A DNA stretch of 27,777 nucleotides, taken from the NCBI GenBank assembly GCA_013811805.1, contig JACCUM010000256.1:1-27777 (forward strand). The letters run 5' to 3'. The translations under genes and the position numbers were made by a program. Positions 24,999 to 27,777 of this stretch are shown in pieces. The stretch comes from Geodermatophilaceae bacterium. GTDB taxonomy: Bacteria > Actinomycetota > Actinomycetes > Mycobacteriales > Geodermatophilaceae. Each line of letters opens with the position of its first letter. Position 1 is the first letter of the stretch. The notes under the pieces were generated by a model. It was not told the origin of the DNA. It made no database searches and worked only from the letters and a program-made list of their open reading frames with translations.

Positions 24999-25259
24999 TC
25001 TTCCCCCGTGTATCGACCAGCCGCCAGACGAAAGACCCGAGTGCTGGCGGGTGGAATCTAGGCAGTTGGCCGGCCCCGCGCTGCGGTTGTCCACAGCTCG
25101 ATCGCCACATCGGCGTGGGCCGGTCACCTCGGTGGAGTTGTCCACAGGTTCGGTCGGCCAGCCACGGCGGTAGGCCCTACGCACCTAGCCTCGGCGCTGA
25201 TCGAGGCCGCTCTCCCGCCACCGCAGGCGAATCCCGGCGGCCCCGTCAGGAGGATGATC
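24999..25259. promoter_or_regulatory. Divergent T7SS control region with two DnaA-box-like sequences
   Basis: 261 bp between the divergent eccC-side gene and esx genes. TTGTCCACA occurs exactly twice in the same orientation (25087-25095 and 25138-25146), 51 bp or about five helical turns apart. CCTAGCCTCGGCGCTGA (25184-25200) resembles the sequence upstream of eccD; its TAGCCT may be the -10 element for the esx transcript. AGGAGG at 25248-25253 is a strong ribosome binding site. TTGTCCACA matches the DnaA-box form of high-GC actinobacteria, but binding here is unproven. Confidence 0.5.
25087..25146 (+). repeat. Two direct TTGTCCACA repeats (DnaA-box-like)
   Basis: Exact nonamers at 25087-25095 and 25138-25146, both followed by G and preceded by G (GTTGTCCACAG). 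The sequence fits the actinobacterial DnaA box. The same nonamer occurs by chance inside the methyltransferase gene (1837-1845), so one copy alone means little; the spaced pair is more notable. Confidence 0.55.
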
Positions 25260-25604
25260 ATGAGCGCCGACTTCGTCGGACTTGCCGAGGCCAACGCCCT
25301 CGGCAGAGGAGGTACCGAGCTGGACAGCAGCGCAACTGCGCTGTTCGGCAGTCTGCAGGGGCTCGTCAGTGAGCTCGAAGCGGACAGTCAGGCCATGCAG
25401 GGGTCCTCTCTGCAGGCCTTTGCCCGCGTGAAGCAGGAGCTGTTCGCCCGCTTCCAACAGTTGGTGGCCTTCTGCCGGGCCAACGGCATGAACCTCAATG
25501 CGGCCCAGACCCAAGTAGATGCCACCGACCTTGCCGGGTCGGAACAGTTCGCTGCCGTCGGCTCCATGGTCGACGGGATCACCTCCCGGATGTCCCACGG
25601 CTGA
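25260..25604 (+). CDS. WXG100-like small protein (tryptophan replaced), Esx type
   Basis: A 114-aa helical-hairpin protein of Esx size. The turn expected to hold W-x-G reads M-Q-G (residues 46-48), flanked by long amphipathic helices (S-S-A-T-A-L-F-G-S-L-Q-G-L-V-S-E-L-E before it and L-Q-A-F-A-R-V-K-Q-E-L-F-A-R-F-Q-Q-L after). The C-terminus extends about 20 residues beyond a typical WXG100 protein. I chose the ATG at 25260, six bases after AGGAGG; an ATG at 25254 would leave no spacing. It is followed by a classical WXG protein 57 bp on, so the two probably form a heterodimer like EsxA/EsxB. Role as a T7SS substrate or partner is inferred. Confidence 0.8.
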   Translation: MSADFVGLAEANALGRGGTELDSSATALFGSLQGLVSELEADSQAMQGSSLQAFARVKQELFARFQQLVAFCRANGMNLNAAQTQVDATDLAGSEQFAAVGSMVDGITSRMSHG

Positions 25605-25661
25605 CCCTGCAACTCACACCGCCAAATCCGTTGCACCACAAGACGACACAAGGAGCACAAG

Positions 25662-25952
25662 ATGAGTTGGGACGTGTACGGAAACGTCGGCTTGCTCAAT
25701 GACCTGGCCGACACGCAACAGGACTTCCACAACCGGTTCCAGGGAGTCATGAACTCGATCGACACCGTCGCGCGGCAGACTCTCGGGCAGTGGGACGGTG
25801 CCGGTCAGGCCGGATTCACCCAGACGTCGGCAGAGTACGAACGCCTGCACACCGCCGTCCAGTCCGCCTTCTCACGGCTGATCGCCAGCACGCACGAGTC
25901 CGCGGACTCCTACGGGCGGCTGACCCACCACCTGCACGGCCTGTTCGACTGA
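25662..25952 (+). CDS. WXG100 family protein (EsxA-like)
   Basis: A 96-aa member of the WXG100 family, the small helical-hairpin substrates of ESX systems. W-D-G sits at residues 44-46 in the loop between two helices (Q-W-D-G-A-G-Q-A-G-F), exactly where expected. The second helix runs T-S-A-E-Y-E-R-L-H-T-A-V-Q-S-A-F and on to the C-terminus. The usual C-terminal YxxxD/E export signal is not visible; the tail ends Y-G-R-L-T-H-H-L-H-G-L-F-D. The ATG at 25662 follows AAGGAG with good spacing. The neighbouring Esx-type gene and EccC/EccD make secretion by the local T7SS likely. Confidence 0.92.
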   Translation: MSWDVYGNVGLLNDLADTQQDFHNRFQGVMNSIDTVARQTLGQWDGAGQAGFTQTSAEYERLHTAVQSAFSRLIASTHESADSYGRLTHHLHGLFD

Positions 25953-25974
25953 GCTGACATCCGGCACCCCCGCC

Positions 25975-26328
25975 ATGGACATGTCGGTCAGTCACGGATC
26001 GAAGGCCAGCTCCGGCATTCCGCCGAGCCGGGTAGCCTCCGGCTCGCTGGAGCTGGCCAACTCACTCGGCATCGATCCGGAGCGGCTGTTGCTCGACGCG
26101 GCGGCGCTGCGGCGCCGGCAACTGTGCGCAGCGTTCCTCCATGGCTCGACGCGGTCCTGGCGAGTACGTCGTCGAATCTGGCCGGCTGCGGTTGCGGGGC
26201 TGCTGATCGTGGCCCTCACGATCGCCGCACTGGCGGTGGCAGCGGCCTTCGCCGCGCAGCAGAAGATCGACGACGAGCGTCGGAGCCAGTCAATACAGTG
26301 GAAGGTGATCGACGCGCAGCGCCCATGA
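25975..26328 (+). CDS. Single-pass membrane protein of the T7SS locus (unrecognised)
   Basis: A 117-aa protein with a polar, Ser-rich N-terminus, a helical charged segment (D-P-E-R-L-L-L-D-A-A-A-L-R-R-R-Q-L) and one strong transmembrane helix at about residues 69-94 (AAVAGLLIVALTIAALAVAA). The basic W-R-V-R-R-R-I-W just before the helix predicts a cytoplasmic N-terminus and a short outer tail. It follows the WXG100 gene after 22 bp on the same strand. EccB and EccE also have short basic cytoplasmic parts before a membrane helix, but this protein lacks their large periplasmic domains. It may be a local accessory component. An in-frame ATG at 25981 is an alternative start; no clear ribosome binding site. 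Confidence 0.65.
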   Translation: MDMSVSHGSKASSGIPPSRVASGSLELANSLGIDPERLLLDAAALRRRQLCAAFLHGSTRSWRVRRRIWPAAVAGLLIVALTIAALAVAAAFAAQQKIDDERRSQSIQWKVIDAQRP

Positions 26329-27777
26329 GGTGCGTGCAGCCATTCGACATAGAGCCGGGAGCCGACATCTACGGATCGATCGGGGCACGCGGGGCACGCG
26401 AGAACAGCCGGCGTGACGTGTCGCTGGACATTCCAAAGCGCAAGCTGACCGTCTTCACCGGTGTATCGGGCTCGGGCAAGTCATCGTTGGTCTTCGGCAC
26501 GATCGCCGCCGAGTCACAGCGGCTGATCAACCAGACCTACACCGCCTTCCCAGTCATTCATGCCGAGTCTCGGCCGGCCCGACGTCGACTCGCTGACCAA
26601 CCTCGGCGGCGATCATCGTCGACCAAAACGGATATGGCCAACTCCCGCTCCACGGTTGGCACGGCCACCGACACCTATTCGATGCTGCGGATCATCGACA
26701 GCCGGCTCGGTGACCCGCACACGGCGGCGCGAACGCCTACGGGTCAACGATCCGCAAGGCATGAGCCCCAACTGCGAAGGCCTCGGCCGGGTCGACGATC
26801 CACGTCGACGGCCTGGTGGAGCGCAACCTGTCGCTGAACGAGGGCGCCATCACCTTTCCCAACTTCGCTGTCGGGTCGTGGTACTGGATGATCTTCGCCG
26901 ATTCCGGTTTCTTCGACGTCGACAAGCTACTGCGCGACTACACCGCGGCCGAGTGGGAACAGTTCCTGCACGGGCCGGAGTCCAAGGTCAAGCTGACCCA
27001 GTACACGCTGACCTATTAGGGTCTGGTCGACAAGTTCCGACGGCTGTATGGGAGCAAGGACCTCGACAGCGAGCAACCGACCCTGCGGGCAGCCGTCGAG
27101 CGGGTTGCGACATCGAGCCAGTGCCCGGACTGCCAGGGGTCCCGGCTCAATCAAGCGGCGCTGTCCTCGCGGATCGCCGGCCGAAACATCGCCGAGTGCG
27201 CGGCCATGCAGGTCAGCGATCTGGCACTGTTCGTGGCCGACTTCGACGCCCCCGAGGTCGCGCCGCTGCTGGGCAATCTGCAGTCGGCCCTGGACAACCT
27301 GGTCCGGATCGGGTTGGGCTATCCGAGCCTGAATCGCGAATCCAGCACCCTGTCCGGCGGTGTGGCCCAGCGAGTGAAGATGGTTCGGCACCTCGGCTCC
27401 AGCCTCACTGACCTCACCTACGTCTTCGACGAGCCGACGATCGGCCTGCAGCCACGCGACGTCCAGAACATGAACGACCTCCTGCTCCGCTTGCGTGACA
27501 AGGGAAACACGGTGCTGGTGGCCGAGCACAAGCCGGAGATGATCACGATCGCCGACCGAGTGGTCGATCTGGGTCCCGGTGCCGGGCAGCACGGGGGAAC
27601 CACCGGCCTGCACATGCACGACGTCGACATCCTGATTACACTGCTCGACCGGCTGGTGGACCGTGGCCGCACGGTGATCGTGATCGAGCACAATCTCGAC
27701 GTCATCGCCCGGACGGACTGGGTGATCGATCTCGGCCCGGGTGCCGGCCATGACGGTGGCCGCGTGGTGTTCGAAGG
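26325..27777 (+). pseudogene. Degraded UvrA-like ABC ATPase (continues past window edge)
   Basis: Remnant of a UvrA-like ATPase (the UvrA2/drug-resistance group). The first frame (ATG 26325, overlapping the upstream stop as ATGA) gives R-G-A-R-E-N and Walker A T-G-V-S-G-S-G-K-S-S. It then breaks near 26553. Further pieces appear in other frames: F-M-P-S-L-G-R-P-D-V-D, I-I-V-D-Q-N, M-A-N-S-R-S-T-V-G-T-A-T-D, N-D-P-Q-G-M-S-P-N-C-E-G, and L-N-E-G-A-I-T-F-P-N-F-A-V-G. A TAG at 27017-27019 interrupts T-Y-[E]-G-L-V-D-K-F. From 27020 the frame is open to the edge with L-S-G-G-V-A-Q-R, V-F-D-E-P-T-I-G-L and a second-half C-terminus joined at about 27595. The signature glutamate is also changed to valine. 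A 9-nt tandem duplication (GGGGCACGC) lies near 26378-26395. This is not a working gene. Confidence 0.85.

Noticed and set aside
1..27777. CRISPR arrays, tRNA or rRNA genes, insertion sequences and phage attachment sites
   Set aside because: Nothing with regular repeats, cloverleaf structure, transposase motifs or flanking terminal repeats was recognised by eye.

Overview
This is a high-GC chromosomal window that reads as an actinobacterium. The evidence is a mycothiol S-conjugate amidase (Mca), an MFS/thymidylate-kinase-like fusion, a MoxR/VWA pair of the Rv0958/Rv0959 type and an ESX (type VII) secretion locus. No rRNA, tRNA, IS element or CRISPR array was recognised. The genus cannot be fixed from the sequence alone.

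Left part (1-18.0 kb): conserved housekeeping and accessory genes. The window opens inside a clade-3-like catalase. A three-gene minus-strand run follows (MFS/dTMP-kinase-like fusion, methyltransferase, LysE-type exporter), then mca with a small membrane protein, divergent from greA. Next come a kinase-fold protein, an Lrp/AsnC regulator, an RNHCP zinc protein, a DrrA/DrrB-type ABC exporter and threonine dehydratase (ilvA). Behind ilvA lies a decayed pair made of a winged-helix regulator and a membrane protein, both frameshifted. On the plus strand follow a MoxR-type AAA+ ATPase, a VWA-domain protein, a GNAT acetyltransferase and a small putative exported protein. metB then runs on the minus strand and ends in a long inverted repeat. 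greA, mca and metB are also close neighbours in mycobacteria, so this part looks like an expanded version of an ancestral cluster.

Right part (18.1-26.3 kb): a compact type VII secretion locus. eccD and a MinD/ParA-like protein lie on the plus strand and converge on a three-ATPase EccC. A 103-aa unknown protein lies upstream of eccC. Divergent from these are two WXG100-type small proteins and a single-pass membrane protein. No eccB, eccE or mycP is visible. EccD would form the membrane pore component, EccC the motor, and the two Esx proteins the likely substrate pair. The 261-bp divergent region carries two exact TTGTCCACA (DnaA-box-like) sequences and a motif shared with the eccD upstream region.

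Right edge (26.3-27.8 kb): a heavily degraded UvrA-like ABC ATPase pseudogene with several frameshifts, an in-frame TAG and an apparent internal deletion that joins its two halves. The long intact genes elsewhere (eccC is 4.1 kb without interruption) suggest that the broken genes are real decay rather than poor sequence, although this cannot be proved here.
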